From: an uncultured Methylococcaceae bacterium
Lineage (GTDB): Bacteria; Pseudomonadota; Gammaproteobacteria; Methylococcales; Methylomonadaceae
DNA length: 33,406 nt
Direction of reading: 5' to 3'
NCBI GenBank assembly: GCA_903944165.1
Contig: CAJAQT010000097.1
Location: 1-33,406 of the forward strand
Below are positions 26,117 to 33,406 of this stretch, in pieces. A program made the position numbers and the translations under genes. Every line of letters begins with the position of its first letter. Position 1 is the stretch's first letter. A model generated the notes under the pieces. The model was not told the origin of the DNA, ran no database searches, and was given only the letters and a program-made list of their open reading frames with translations.

Positions 26117-27862
26117 TGGCGCTAAACTGTCGTGATTAATTTTTTTATCAGGCGTTAGTTTTATACGAGCATCATGCTCAATAAAAGCTTGATAAAGTCG
26201 TTTGCCACTCCATAACGCACTGTTTTTAGCTGTGTCTGGGCCATACGCAAGGGCATTAATTAGCAAGATTTCATCTCGCAAGCGCGCCTCACAATGCTCA
26301 GCTAGCACACCTAAACTGGTTAAATTAAATGCCAATGTAGCCCAGTTAAGTAATATTTTTTTTGCTTCGGTCATATCATTTTTATCACATGCTTGTTTTA
26401 GTCGCTGTTTAATCGCTTTTAATTCTACACTTTGCGTATCAACTGTATTAATTACTGCTTTGCTTACTGATGCTTTAGGTTTGCTTAAGAAAAAAATCAA
26501 GGTGGCCAGCCACGCTATCGTTAAACCTAAGGCTACCCAAGGCCAGTAAGCCGCTGTTGTCACGGTTAAATTATCTGTGTTTGTAGGCAGTGTGTTGGGT
26601 ATATCTAATGGTGTCGCACGCGGTTCAGTTGCTTGTTCAGGCGGTGCTTGTGTGCTAACAGAGTTAGCCGATGCTAAAGCGGTGAGGTGGATTTCAGGGA
26701 GCATAGCTTCTGTCATGTGTTCTGTTTTGGTATTAAACCAAGCAACTTTGATTGCAGGTAGCGTGTACTGTCCTGGTTTGGAAAACATATACGCTAGCTT
26801 TTCTTCACGGACAGCCATGATGCCATCAACATTTTTATCCTCTTTTAACACTGGCTGATCAGGATATGTTTTTATATCGTTTACATTGCTGGTATTGGTT
26901 AATTCTGGCAATAACCCAACCGTAGTGCCTTGTGCGGTAATTTTTAGTGTGCGAGTTAACGGTTCCCCCACCGTTAAACTTTTTGTATCTGCTGACCATG
27001 ATTCGGTCAGTGTTAAGTGTTCAGAAGGTAACCACGCTTGCTGTTTAAACTGCTCAGGAACAGGTTTCACCTCTACTTCTAGTGATTTTGATTGAATATG
27101 TTGGCTTTTGCCCAGTTGCGAATTAAAAAAACCATTAAACATTGGACGTTGTGATGGGCTAATTATTTCTGCGGTTAGATCAATTGGCTTAATAATAAAA
27201 TGCCCACTTTTTTGTGGAAAAATAGCGTATTTTCGTTCTGTAACCGTATAGTCTTCACCATCAACTTGGGTAGTAAAAACGCTATCTTCGCCTAATTTTT
27301 CAACGACAGCATCAGTTAGTGTAGGTTCATTCAAGCGTGCTTGGGCAATATCTATACGAGAAAATAAACGTAAGGTATAAATAACTTGTGCTTGGATATA
27401 CGTCGTTGATGAGCTAAGCGATACATCTAAAAACATATCCTCAGCGTGATTATTTTGTTGTTGTCGATAATTATTTTGAATGCCAGGCGTAACTAAAAGC
27501 GCAATATCTGAACTTTTATCTGCGCCAAAAGCAATACTAGGCACGACTACGTTGCCGGTATTTTTTGCCATGACTTGCACGCGCCATTCAAGGACTTTAA
27601 TTGATTTACCATTGATCCAGGTCATACTGGTAGAATGATTTTGGTTAAGAATAGTAAAATCTTGTTCTAATGCAGAGAAATCAGGATCTTTATCAGGGCT
27701 GTCGTGTGCGGTAAAAATAATCTGAAAGGATTCATTAATCGTCACTGGATTACGATCAACTTTGGTATCGATTTCAAGTGCGTGGGCTACATGCCCAAAC
27801 GTAAGGCTAGTGGTTAGGAGTAGCAGAGTAAAAAATAATAATAATGAGCGAAAAGTAATCAT
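26102..27862 (-). CDS. batD: BatD family protein
   Basis: Membrane-anchored periplasmic protein of the Bat (Bacteroides aerotolerance) system, usually encoded with an AAA+ MoxR ATPase and VWA proteins BatA/BatB. It has an N-terminal signal (RSLLLFFTLLLLTTSLTFGHVAHA), Ig-like beta domains (IDTKVDRNPVTINESFQIIFTA..., VRVQVMAKNTGNVVVPSIAF-type repeats, LTVGEPLTRTLKITAQGTTVGLLPEL), one membrane helix near residues 437-460 (YWPWVALGLTIAWLATLIFFL) and a cytosolic tail of about 125 residues. At 586 residues it is full length. Its usual bat partners are not next to it: nudE and a small membrane gene flank it, so it is an orphan here. Function is still poorly known in the whole family. Confidence 0.85.
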   Translation of the reverse strand: MITFRSLLLFFTLLLLTTSLTFGHVAHALEIDTKVDRNPVTINESFQIIFTAHDSPDKDPDFSALEQDFTILNQNHSTSMTWINGKSIKVLEWRVQVMAKNTGNVVVPSIAFGADKSSDIALLVTPGIQNNYRQQQNNHAEDMFLDVSLSSSTTYIQAQVIYTLRLFSRIDIAQARLNEPTLTDAVVEKLGEDSVFTTQVDGEDYTVTERKYAIFPQKSGHFIIKPIDLTAEIISPSQRPMFNGFFNSQLGKSQHIQSKSLEVEVKPVPEQFKQQAWLPSEHLTLTESWSADTKSLTVGEPLTRTLKITAQGTTVGLLPELTNTSNVNDIKTYPDQPVLKEDKNVDGIMAVREEKLAYMFSKPGQYTLPAIKVAWFNTKTEHMTEAMLPEIHLTALASANSVSTQAPPEQATEPRATPLDIPNTLPTNTDNLTVTTAAYWPWVALGLTIAWLATLIFFLSKPKASVSKAVINTVDTQSVELKAIKQRLKQACDKNDMTEAKKILLNWATLAFNLTSLGVLAEHCEARLRDEILLINALAYGPDTAKNSALWSGKRLYQAFIEHDARIKLTPDKKINHDSLAPLFRL

Positions 27863-27959
27863 TGTTAGTGTATCGTCAATTTATTTTAAATAAGGTCTTA
27901 GTAATTATAACGTGCATTAGTGTACGTCTTGCAATTAGCTTAGCCATCAGGAGCGAAGG

Positions 27960-28118
27960 ATGTGGATTGTATTTTTTATGTTAGCGGTACTTGTCGTGCT
28001 TGGTAATGCGTTAATCTTATTAAGAACAGCCACTATGCCAGGCGTTAATAACAAGGCATCTTGCTCAATAAAAGATAAAGATAAAAATGATAGCAACCAA
28101 AATGCTAAAAATGGTTAA
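27960..28118 (+). CDS. Small single-pass membrane protein, DUF2897-like (not in ORF track)
   Basis: A 52-codon gene below the cutoff of the ORF track. AGGAG lies 6 bases before the ATG, a good ribosome binding site. The protein starts MWIVFFMLAVLVVLGNALIL, a membrane helix, followed by LRTATMPGVNN and a charged polar tail (KDKDKNDSNQNAKNG). The W-hydrophobic helix-LL(K/R)xxA layout and size match my memory of DUF2897, a gammaproteobacterial family of unknown function. It stands alone between batD (divergent) and zapE (convergent). I am fairly sure it is a real gene; the family label is less certain. Confidence 0.68.
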   Translation: MWIVFFMLAVLVVLGNALILLRTATMPGVNNKASCSIKDKDKNDSNQNAKNG

Positions 28119-28145
28119 GGCACACTGTGCATTTATTTTATGAAT

Positions 28146-29297
28146 TCAGGACTGATGATGAAAATTCATTGATTGCATTGCAATTAATCTGGAGACGGTT
28201 CGTCTAAATTCAAAGGATCCATCCCCGTCAAGATAAAGTTCAGTTGCTGGAACTTCTGCAGTACAAATCAGCTGTTTTTTAAACTCATAAAGCACATCAA
28301 TTAACGTGACTAAGCGCTTGGCTTCATTGCGATGATCACGCGTTAATCTGGGAATGTCTTTGATAATAAATATGGAAAATTGTTGTGCTAAATACAAATA
28401 ATCAGCTGGCCCCATGGCCGTGGCACATAATTCAGCAAAGCTAATCACCATTACGTCGTCATACACTGTGTTTAAGGTAAAGATGTGTCCAAGTACCTCA
28501 ATATGTCGCTTATGTAATGCGTTTGCGGGCACTAATTGCGTTAAATGCTGATCAATAAAATCTTCTGCCGCGGTGCCCAAGGGAAAATAATAGCGGTTAA
28601 GTTGCTGACCTTGCTTAGTTAAGCGGTAATCCTGCCGAGCTTGTAATTCAATCACATCAACAGAATTTTCTAAGATACCAATAAAAAATAAAAATTGTTC
28701 GCGCAGTAAGCCTCCCTGATACAGTTCATTTGGATGACGATTTGACGTGATGACAAGCATGACACCTAAACTAAATAAGTGCTTAAATAACTGGCTAAGC
28801 AACATTGCATTGGCAATATCAGTAATATGAAATTCATCAAAACAGAGTAACGCAGTTTCCTGACTTATTTTTTTAGCCAAGTTATCTAAAGCATCGGCGT
28901 GCTGCTGTTGCTGGCACTCATGGATATAAGCATGCATTTCAAGCATAAAAACACTGAAATGCACACGCCGTTTATTAAGCAGTGGGCAATTGTTATGAAA
29001 AAGCTCCATCAACATCGACTTGCCACGCCCTACATCACCAAAAATATACAAGCCTTTGCCGTGTTTAGGCGCTGAATGGGTGAGTTTGTAAAATACTGAT
29101 TTAGTTTGATACGCTTGAGTGCTGCTTAAAGAATCATATAGGCATTGCAAATGCTGGATAATCGTATACTGAGCATCATCATATTCAAGTTTATGTTGAT
29201 TAATAAAATGATGATAGGTCTCTTCTAATGAAGGAAATGCAGAATGGGTCACGTTTGGCACAACTTTAGTGCGTGAAAAAAGAGTGTTTAGCTGCAT
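28146..29297 (-). CDS. zapE: Cell division protein ZapE (AFG1-like ATPase)
   Basis: ATPase of the AFG1/ZapE family that modulates Z-ring constriction under stress and low oxygen. The 383-residue protein shows Walker A GLYIFGDVGRGKSMLMELF, Walker B ALLCFDEFHITDIANAMLL, sensor VITSNRHPNELYQGGLLREQFLFFI, and the late family motifs MGPADYLYLAQQFSIFIIKDIPRLTRDHRNEAKRLVTLIDVLYE. Intact catalytic residues suggest it is active. It diverges from lpxC, with 195 bases between the start codons. In other gammaproteobacteria zapE sits elsewhere, so this pairing with lpxC is local. Confidence 0.93.
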   Translation of the reverse strand: MQLNTLFSRTKVVPNVTHSAFPSLEETYHHFINQHKLEYDDAQYTIIQHLQCLYDSLSSTQAYQTKSVFYKLTHSAPKHGKGLYIFGDVGRGKSMLMELFHNNCPLLNKRRVHFSVFMLEMHAYIHECQQQQHADALDNLAKKISQETALLCFDEFHITDIANAMLLSQLFKHLFSLGVMLVITSNRHPNELYQGGLLREQFLFFIGILENSVDVIELQARQDYRLTKQGQQLNRYYFPLGTAAEDFIDQHLTQLVPANALHKRHIEVLGHIFTLNTVYDDVMVISFAELCATAMGPADYLYLAQQFSIFIIKDIPRLTRDHRNEAKRLVTLIDVLYEFKKQLICTAEVPATELYLDGDGSFEFRRTVSRLIAMQSMNFHHQS

Positions 29298-29419
29298 TAG
29301 GCGCGTCGATTGATAACTTAATTAGTTTTATAAAAAACAATAAGATAAGCGATATAATCAGTTTATGTGAAGAAAAAAAACGCATTTGCTTGGTAATACC
29401 TGTGGCTAGGATTCTACAA

Positions 29420-29448
29420 TTTACAGCAATTATGATAGCATTTATTAT
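29420..29448 (+). promoter_or_regulatory. Candidate sigma70 promoter of lpxC
   Basis: TTTACA (29420-29425) and TATTAT (29443-29448) each match consensus at five of six bases and are exactly 17 bases apart. The expected start point near 29455 leaves a leader of about 38 bases before the lpxC ATG. Confidence 0.55.
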
Positions 29449-29492
29449 CACGCCCTTATTCCATTGGGCAGTTTTTTTTTAGAATAAACCTT

Positions 29493-30416
29493 ATGATTAA
29501 ACAGCGTACTTTAAAAAATACTATCAGAGCAACAGGTGTAGGACTCCACACAGGAGAAAAAGTTTTTTTAACGTTAAGGCCTGCGGATGCTAATACAGGA
29601 ATTCGTTTTCGTCGTGTTGATTTAGCCGAGCCAGTGACCATTCAGGCAACGCCAAGTAATGTTGGGGAAACAGTGTTATCCACCACTTTAGTTGCGGGTA
29701 ACGTTAAAATTTCAACCATTGAACATTTATTGTCAGCCTTAGCAGGCTTGGGCATCGACAATGCCATTATTGATGTTAGTGCTGCCGAAGTCCCTATTAT
29801 GGATGGTAGTGCTGGGCCGTTTGTGTTTTTATTGCAATCAGCAGGGGTTCAAGAATTAGATAGCCCTAAACAATATTTGCGTATTAAACAAAGCGTACGT
29901 GTTGAAGAAGGTGATAAATGGGCATCGTTTGAGCCATTTGATGGTTTTAAAGTAACCTTCACCATTGATTTTGAACATCCTGCTTTTGAAGATGACGTAA
30001 AAACGGCCACTATGGATTTTTCTTCAACAACATTTGTAAAAGAAGTGAGTCGTGCTAGAACTTTCGGCTTTATGAAAGACATTGATATGTTGCGAAAAAA
30101 TAATCTAGCATTAGGGGGTAGTTTAGATAATGCCATTGTTGTGGACGACGATAAAATTTTAAATGAAGATGGTTTAAGGTGTGCAGATGAATTTGTAAAA
30201 CACAAAATTCTCGATGCCATTGGCGACCTATACCTACTAGGCTACAGTTTAATTGGTGAGTTTACTGGTTATAAATCAGGACATGGTTTAAATAATAAAC
30301 TGTTGCTGCGTTTGTTAGAAGAGAAAGACGCATGGGAAATGGTTACGTTTGATAATGAAAAAGACGCTCCGATTTCTTTTATGCGTTCTGCTGAATCACA
30401 ACGGACAGAATCGTAA
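29493..30416 (+). CDS. lpxC: UDP-3-O-acyl-N-acetylglucosamine deacetylase
   Basis: Zinc enzyme for the committed step of lipid A synthesis. It starts [26 protein letters not shown], the classic N-terminus. Catalytic and zinc residues are visible in [17 protein letters not shown] (Glu and His), [15 protein letters not shown] (zinc His and Asp) and [11 protein letters not shown] (catalytic His). The insert region [21 protein letters not shown] is also typical. Length 307 residues. In most gammaproteobacteria lpxC follows ftsZ; here a divergent zapE precedes it, so it is uncoupled from the fts cluster. A convergent dciA gene follows after 3 bases. The presence of lpxC shows a Gram-negative with lipid A. 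Confidence 0.97.
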   Translation: MIKQRTLKNTIRATGVGLHTGEKVFLTLRPADANTGIRFRRVDLAEPVTIQATPSNVGETVLSTTLVAGNVKISTIEHLLSALAGLGIDNAIIDVSAAEVPIMDGSAGPFVFLLQSAGVQELDSPKQYLRIKQSVRVEEGDKWASFEPFDGFKVTFTIDFEHPAFEDDVKTATMDFSSTTFVKEVSRARTFGFMKDIDMLRKNNLALGGSLDNAIVVDDDKILNEDGLRCADEFVKHKILDAIGDLYLLGYSLIGEFTGYKSGHGLNNKLLLRLLEEKDAWEMVTFDNEKDAPISFMRSAESQRTES

Positions 30417-30419
30417 TTA

Positions 30420-30881
30420 TTAAGGCTGCTTTTTTGCCCGCGCTAAGGTTGCTGTTAATTTTACTAATGCCGTTTTAAAATCACTAGGCGCTAAGGCCTC
30501 GCAATCGTTTTGCATGGCTAAAATTGTTGGTTTAGTAGGAATGATTGGTGGTGTTTTAATATCTTTATTAACCCCTGTGGTGACAGTTAATAGTCTAATT
30601 TTAACTGTTTCAACAGGCGCGCCACTTTCTTCTTTAATCGTCTGCGCCAAAACTTCGCTATAAAAACGTAACTGACTAGCCCAAATAGCCGCATCAGTAT
30701 AGACAATTAACCCTCTATTTTTAACTAAACAATGCACAACATGAGTAGCTAATTGCTTTGGGAGAACATTTTTTACTTTACGCATTAAACGTTTATGTAC
30801 GGTAATTTGCCCCTCATAAAAAGCAATGGTGCGATTAAAATGTCCTAATGGGGCAGTAAAAAAAGGCTTTTTTTTGCTCAT
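30420..30881 (-). CDS. dciA: DciA/DUF721 family protein, candidate replicative helicase loader
   Basis: A 153-residue member of the DUF721 family. DciA is the ancestral bacterial protein that helps load DnaB helicase in species lacking the phage-derived DnaC. The family core is LMRKVKNVLPKQLATHVVHCLVKNRGLIVYTDAAIWASQLRFYSEVLAQTIKEE, which matches the KH-like DciA N-terminal domain, followed by VKIRLLTVT and a flexible C-terminal part with a basic end. Location beside lpxC is the common gammaproteobacterial placement. It is divergent from the YigZ gene across 54 bases. If correct, the organism probably loads DnaB through DciA. Confidence 0.82.
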   Translation of the reverse strand: MSKKKPFFTAPLGHFNRTIAFYEGQITVHKRLMRKVKNVLPKQLATHVVHCLVKNRGLIVYTDAAIWASQLRFYSEVLAQTIKEESGAPVETVKIRLLTVTTGVNKDIKTPPIIPTKPTILAMQNDCEALAPSDFKTALVKLTATLARAKKQP

Positions 30882-30935
30882 AGTTTAGTGATTGCAGGCT
30901 TATTGAGATGAGTAAAATTAACACATTATTTAATT

Positions 30936-31505
30936 ATGTTTTACGTTAAAACTGAGTATCGTATTGATTACCTACTAAAAAAATCTCGCTTCATTGGCAT
31001 TATAACGCCATGTTTAACAGAGCAAGAGGTATCGAACACATTACATCAATTACATCAAGAATATGCAGATGCGAGTCATATTGTATTTGCCTATCAGCTA
31101 AAAACGCCAACTGGACTAATTTATCGTTTTCATGATGCTGGAGAACCTACAGGAACAGCGGGAAAGCCAATTTATCAACAATTAGAAGGTAAGCATCTCG
31201 TTAATGTCGTCATTTCAGTGGTAAGGTATTTTGGCGGCATTAAATTGGGGGCAGGTGGTTTAACACGCGCTTATGGTAACACCACTAGGCAACTTATCGA
31301 GGCGGCTGAGCTTGTGCCCTATATCGAATGGACTTCCTTAACGCTGGTTTTAGCCTATCAAGAATTTCCCGCGTTTGAATACTTCTTAAAAAAACTTGAG
31401 GGACGAATCATAGAGCAAGTTTTTATGGAATGCATAAACTTACTTATAGAACTTCCCCAACAGCATGTAGCACAGCTTTTAGCACGTTATCCAGCGCTGT
31501 ATTAA
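30936..31505 (+). CDS. YigZ/IMPACT family protein
   Basis: A 189-residue protein of the YigZ (UPF0029/IMPACT) family. The N-terminal domain carries the signature KKSRFIGIITP, HIVFAYQL, YRFHDAGEPTGTAGKPIYQQLEGKHLVNVVISVVRYFGGIKLGAGGLTRAYGN, and a C-terminal ferredoxin-like domain follows (LTLVLAYQEFPAFEYFLKKLEGRI...). Eukaryotic IMPACT controls Gcn2 signalling; the bacterial function is unclear. It is monocistronic, with a possible terminator before the convergent hemF gene. Confidence 0.9.
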   Translation: MFYVKTEYRIDYLLKKSRFIGIITPCLTEQEVSNTLHQLHQEYADASHIVFAYQLKTPTGLIYRFHDAGEPTGTAGKPIYQQLEGKHLVNVVISVVRYFGGIKLGAGGLTRAYGNTTRQLIEAAELVPYIEWTSLTLVLAYQEFPAFEYFLKKLEGRIIEQVFMECINLLIELPQQHVAQLLARYPALY

Positions 31506-31537
31506 AGGATTTCTACGCGATGATCAGCAGGTAAGCG

Positions 31538-31582
31538 GGTAGGCATGAAATTATGCACTGCGGCATCGTAGCCTACCGTTTT
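31538..31582 (+). terminator. Possible terminator after the YigZ gene
   Basis: GGTAGGC (31538-31544) pairs with GCCTACC (31571-31577), 7 bp, enclosing an inner GCAT/ATGC stem, followed by GTTTT. It lies 33 bases after the YigZ stop; the large loop and short T run make it tentative. Confidence 0.4.
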
Positions 31583-31599
31583 AGACCTTTAAAAAAGTG

Positions 31600-32565
<966 letters not shown>

Positions 32566-32618
32566 CTAACAGTTTTAAAAGCCTCAACAAATACCTTAGG
32601 GAAAATATTATTTTCTAT

Positions 32619-32716
32619 ATCAGTGTTCCCATATTTTCACCTACCCAGGAGCGCTTTAGAAAGCCATTGGCCTGAACATTTCCTTATTATCCTTGGTTTT
32701 AGGGGGGAACACTGAT
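32619..32716. mobile_element. 98-bp element with perfect 12-bp inverted ends
   Basis: ATCAGTGTTCCC (32619-32630) and GGGAACACTGAT (32705-32716) are exact inverted copies enclosing 74 bases without an ORF. This looks like a miniature inverted-repeat element or a relic of an insertion sequence. No clear target-site duplication is visible beside it. The ends could also form a transcript hairpin. Confidence 0.45.
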
Positions 32717-32827
32717 GATTTCACTTTTAAAAAATAACAGTTCTAATCAAATATCGTCATCAGCTATGTAAACGCGCTGGAGCCTTGCCTTGGCTCATCT
32801 ACATGAATAACGTTCATTACCCCATAC

Positions 32828-32852
32828 GTTATCCACAGAAAATGTGGATAAC
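32828..32852. promoter_or_regulatory. Two perfect DnaA boxes in inverted orientation
   Basis: TTATCCACA (32829-32837) and TGTGGATAA (32843-32851) are both exact matches to the strongest DnaA-binding sequence, facing each other across GAAAA, with one more paired base at each end. An ATAACGT/ACGTTAT inverted repeat (32807-32813 and 32826-32832) overlaps the left box. An AT-rich tract with GATTTTTTAATTC follows. No dnaA, dnaN or mnmG gene is near, so a chromosomal origin is possible but not shown; a DnaA-titration or reactivation site is another reading. Confidence 0.65.
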
Positions 32853-33020
32853 TCTGTTATAAAAGAGCGATTTTTTAATTCAACACTTTGAATTACTATG
32901 TATTTATTCGGATTGTCTAAAACTTATTCGAGATTAATAGGCTCGCAACCTTAATGAGGTAATATAGGCATCACTTATATGCTAAATTTAAGTCAGCTTA
33001 GGTGTTTCAATAATTGTATC

Positions 33021-33038
33021 GTTCCCACGCTGGAGCGT
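33021..33038. repeat. GTTCCCACGCT-type short palindrome, partial copy
   Basis: GTTCCCACGCTGGAGCGT contains the palindrome ACGCT-GG-AGCGT. Longer versions with GTTCCCACGC on one side and GCGTGGGAAC on the other are scattered in several gammaproteobacterial genomes; this copy lacks the second outer arm. Assigned from memory of that pattern. Confidence 0.4.
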
Positions 33039-33254
33039 CACTGCGATTAAGTTAAGGATTAATGTATTAAATATCAATGTGTTGTGTGTTGTATAAATCC
33101 CCCTCAGTCCCCCTTTTCCAAAGGAAGAAGACTGTTTTCATACCATGTTAGAGCAAAAGCCAATAATTCCCCCCTTTGAAAAAGGGGGGTTAGGGGGGAT
33201 TTATCAACATAACTATCTGCTTTATTGACGATTTTCCTTAACTTAATGGCAGTG
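33039..33254. repeat. 20-bp inverted repeat flanking a nested miniature element
   Basis: CACTGCGATTAAGTTAAGGA (33039-33058) and TCCTTAACTTAATGGCAGTG (33235-33254) are inverted copies matching at 19 of 20 positions. They bracket the C-run/G-run element at 33093-33206. The right arm also contains the stop codon of the hsdS remnant, so the left arm may be a duplicated piece of that gene end. Confidence 0.6.
33093..33206. mobile_element. MITE-like element with C-run/G-run inverted arms
   Basis: The left arm (from 33093) reads TATAAATCCCCCTCAGTCCC and continues CCCTTTTCCAAAGG; the right arm (33171-33206) in reverse reads TAAATCCCCCCTAACCCCCC then TTTTTCAAAG, so the two are imperfect inverted copies about 114 bp end to end. 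Within the right arm CCCCCCTTTGAAAAAGGGGGG is itself a hairpin. Elements of this look recur in filamentous sulfur bacteria and cyanobacteria. The ORF predicted across it is a by-product of the repeat. Confidence 0.6.
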
Positions 33255-33360
33255 AGCGTTTGCCTGTGACCAAATCGGTGATTAAGGCTTCGCGGTATTC
33301 TTTTATGGCGGTGATTTCTTGTTGCCGACATTCCGCACCCTCATTACCCAGAACAGGCAT
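33238..33360 (-). pseudogene. 3' remnant of a type I restriction specificity gene (hsdS)
   Basis: The minus strand reads QQEITAIKEYREALITDLVT then GKRSLPLS and stop. This (A)I-EYR-ALITDxVTGK pattern is the conserved C-terminal helix end of HsdS proteins, the DNA-recognition subunits of type I restriction-modification enzymes. In this frame the sequence upstream is closed by a TGA at 33392-33394, and the nearest ATG (33360) gives only 40 residues, so the gene is not intact within the window; another frame is open further right but also ends in a stop before joining. No hsdM or hsdR is visible, though they could lie beyond the right edge. It is not on the ORF track. Confidence 0.55.
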
Positions 33361-33406
33361 ATAACTGAACATAACGCTCACCGAGTACGTTCAGCAGCGG
33401 GTGATG

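Noticed and set aside
26202-27095. Three plus-strand ORFs (115, 93 and 69 aa) opposite batD
   Set aside because: All lie antisense to a well-supported BatD protein and show no domains.
29273-29482. 69-aa plus-strand ORF upstream of lpxC
   Set aside because: It overlaps the zapE start and the lpxC promoter, has no ribosome binding site and resembles no family.
29849-30220. 123-aa minus-strand ORF inside lpxC
   Set aside because: Shadow of lpxC without family features.
33104-33331. 75-aa minus-strand ORF on the track
   Set aside because: It runs through the C-run/G-run repeat and overlaps the hsdS remnant in another frame; the protein has no recognisable features.

Overview
This 33.4-kb window looks like the chromosome of an AT-rich gammaproteobacterium (roughly 40% GC by eye). 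Several blocks keep the gammaproteobacterial gene order: the zapA / UPF0149-pepP-ubiH block, the rhlB / trxA-rho block, yrfG next to nudE, and lpxC next to dciA. Two features of the right end, a C-run/G-run inverted-repeat element and a GTTCCCACGCT-type short palindrome, remind me of filamentous sulfur bacteria and relatives (Thiotrichales/Beggiatoa-like). That lineage is an impression and was not tested. Most of the window is housekeeping DNA; the less ordinary parts are 6.0-14.2 kb and the last 0.9 kb.

Layout. 0-6 kb: nadC, a two-domain sulfotransferase (minus strand), pssA, leuA with a likely terminator, and rimK. 6-14.2 kb: a signalling block. A PAS histidine kinase and a REC-DUF3369-GGDEF-EAL response regulator lie on the minus strand. 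Across a 417-bp spacer full of CAGTA/TACTG palindromes lies a plus-strand operon of STAS protein, RsbW-like ATPase and an unusually short large-type NAD-glutamate dehydrogenase, whose start codon overlaps the ATPase stop. 14.4-20 kb: a PAP2 phosphatase with an extra C-terminal domain and a strong terminator, then zapA and its coiled-coil partner (minus), divergent from UPF0149-pepP-ubiH-bamE. 20-26 kb: selO, then rho and trxA (minus) with a structured rho leader, divergent rhlB, yrfG and nudE. 26-32.5 kb: an orphan batD, a 52-aa membrane protein absent from the ORF track (DUF2897-like), zapE, lpxC with a good promoter, dciA, a YigZ/IMPACT protein and hemF.

32.5-33.4 kb holds no intact gene. 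It contains a 98-bp element with perfect 12-bp inverted ends, two perfect DnaA boxes facing each other across 5 bp, a short ACGCT palindrome, and a miniature inverted-repeat element nested inside a second 20-bp inverted repeat. It ends with the 3' tail of a type I restriction specificity gene (hsdS), read on the minus strand.

How it works together: most genes serve independent core functions (NAD, phospholipid, leucine, ubiquinone, lipid A and haem synthesis; Z-ring assembly; RNA decay and termination; helicase loading). The one block that suggests a coordinated, possibly undescribed circuit is 6.0-14.2 kb, where c-di-GMP and two-component signalling sits back to back with a partner-switch pair translationally coupled to glutamate catabolism. 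All functional calls come from reading motifs in the translations; no database search was run.
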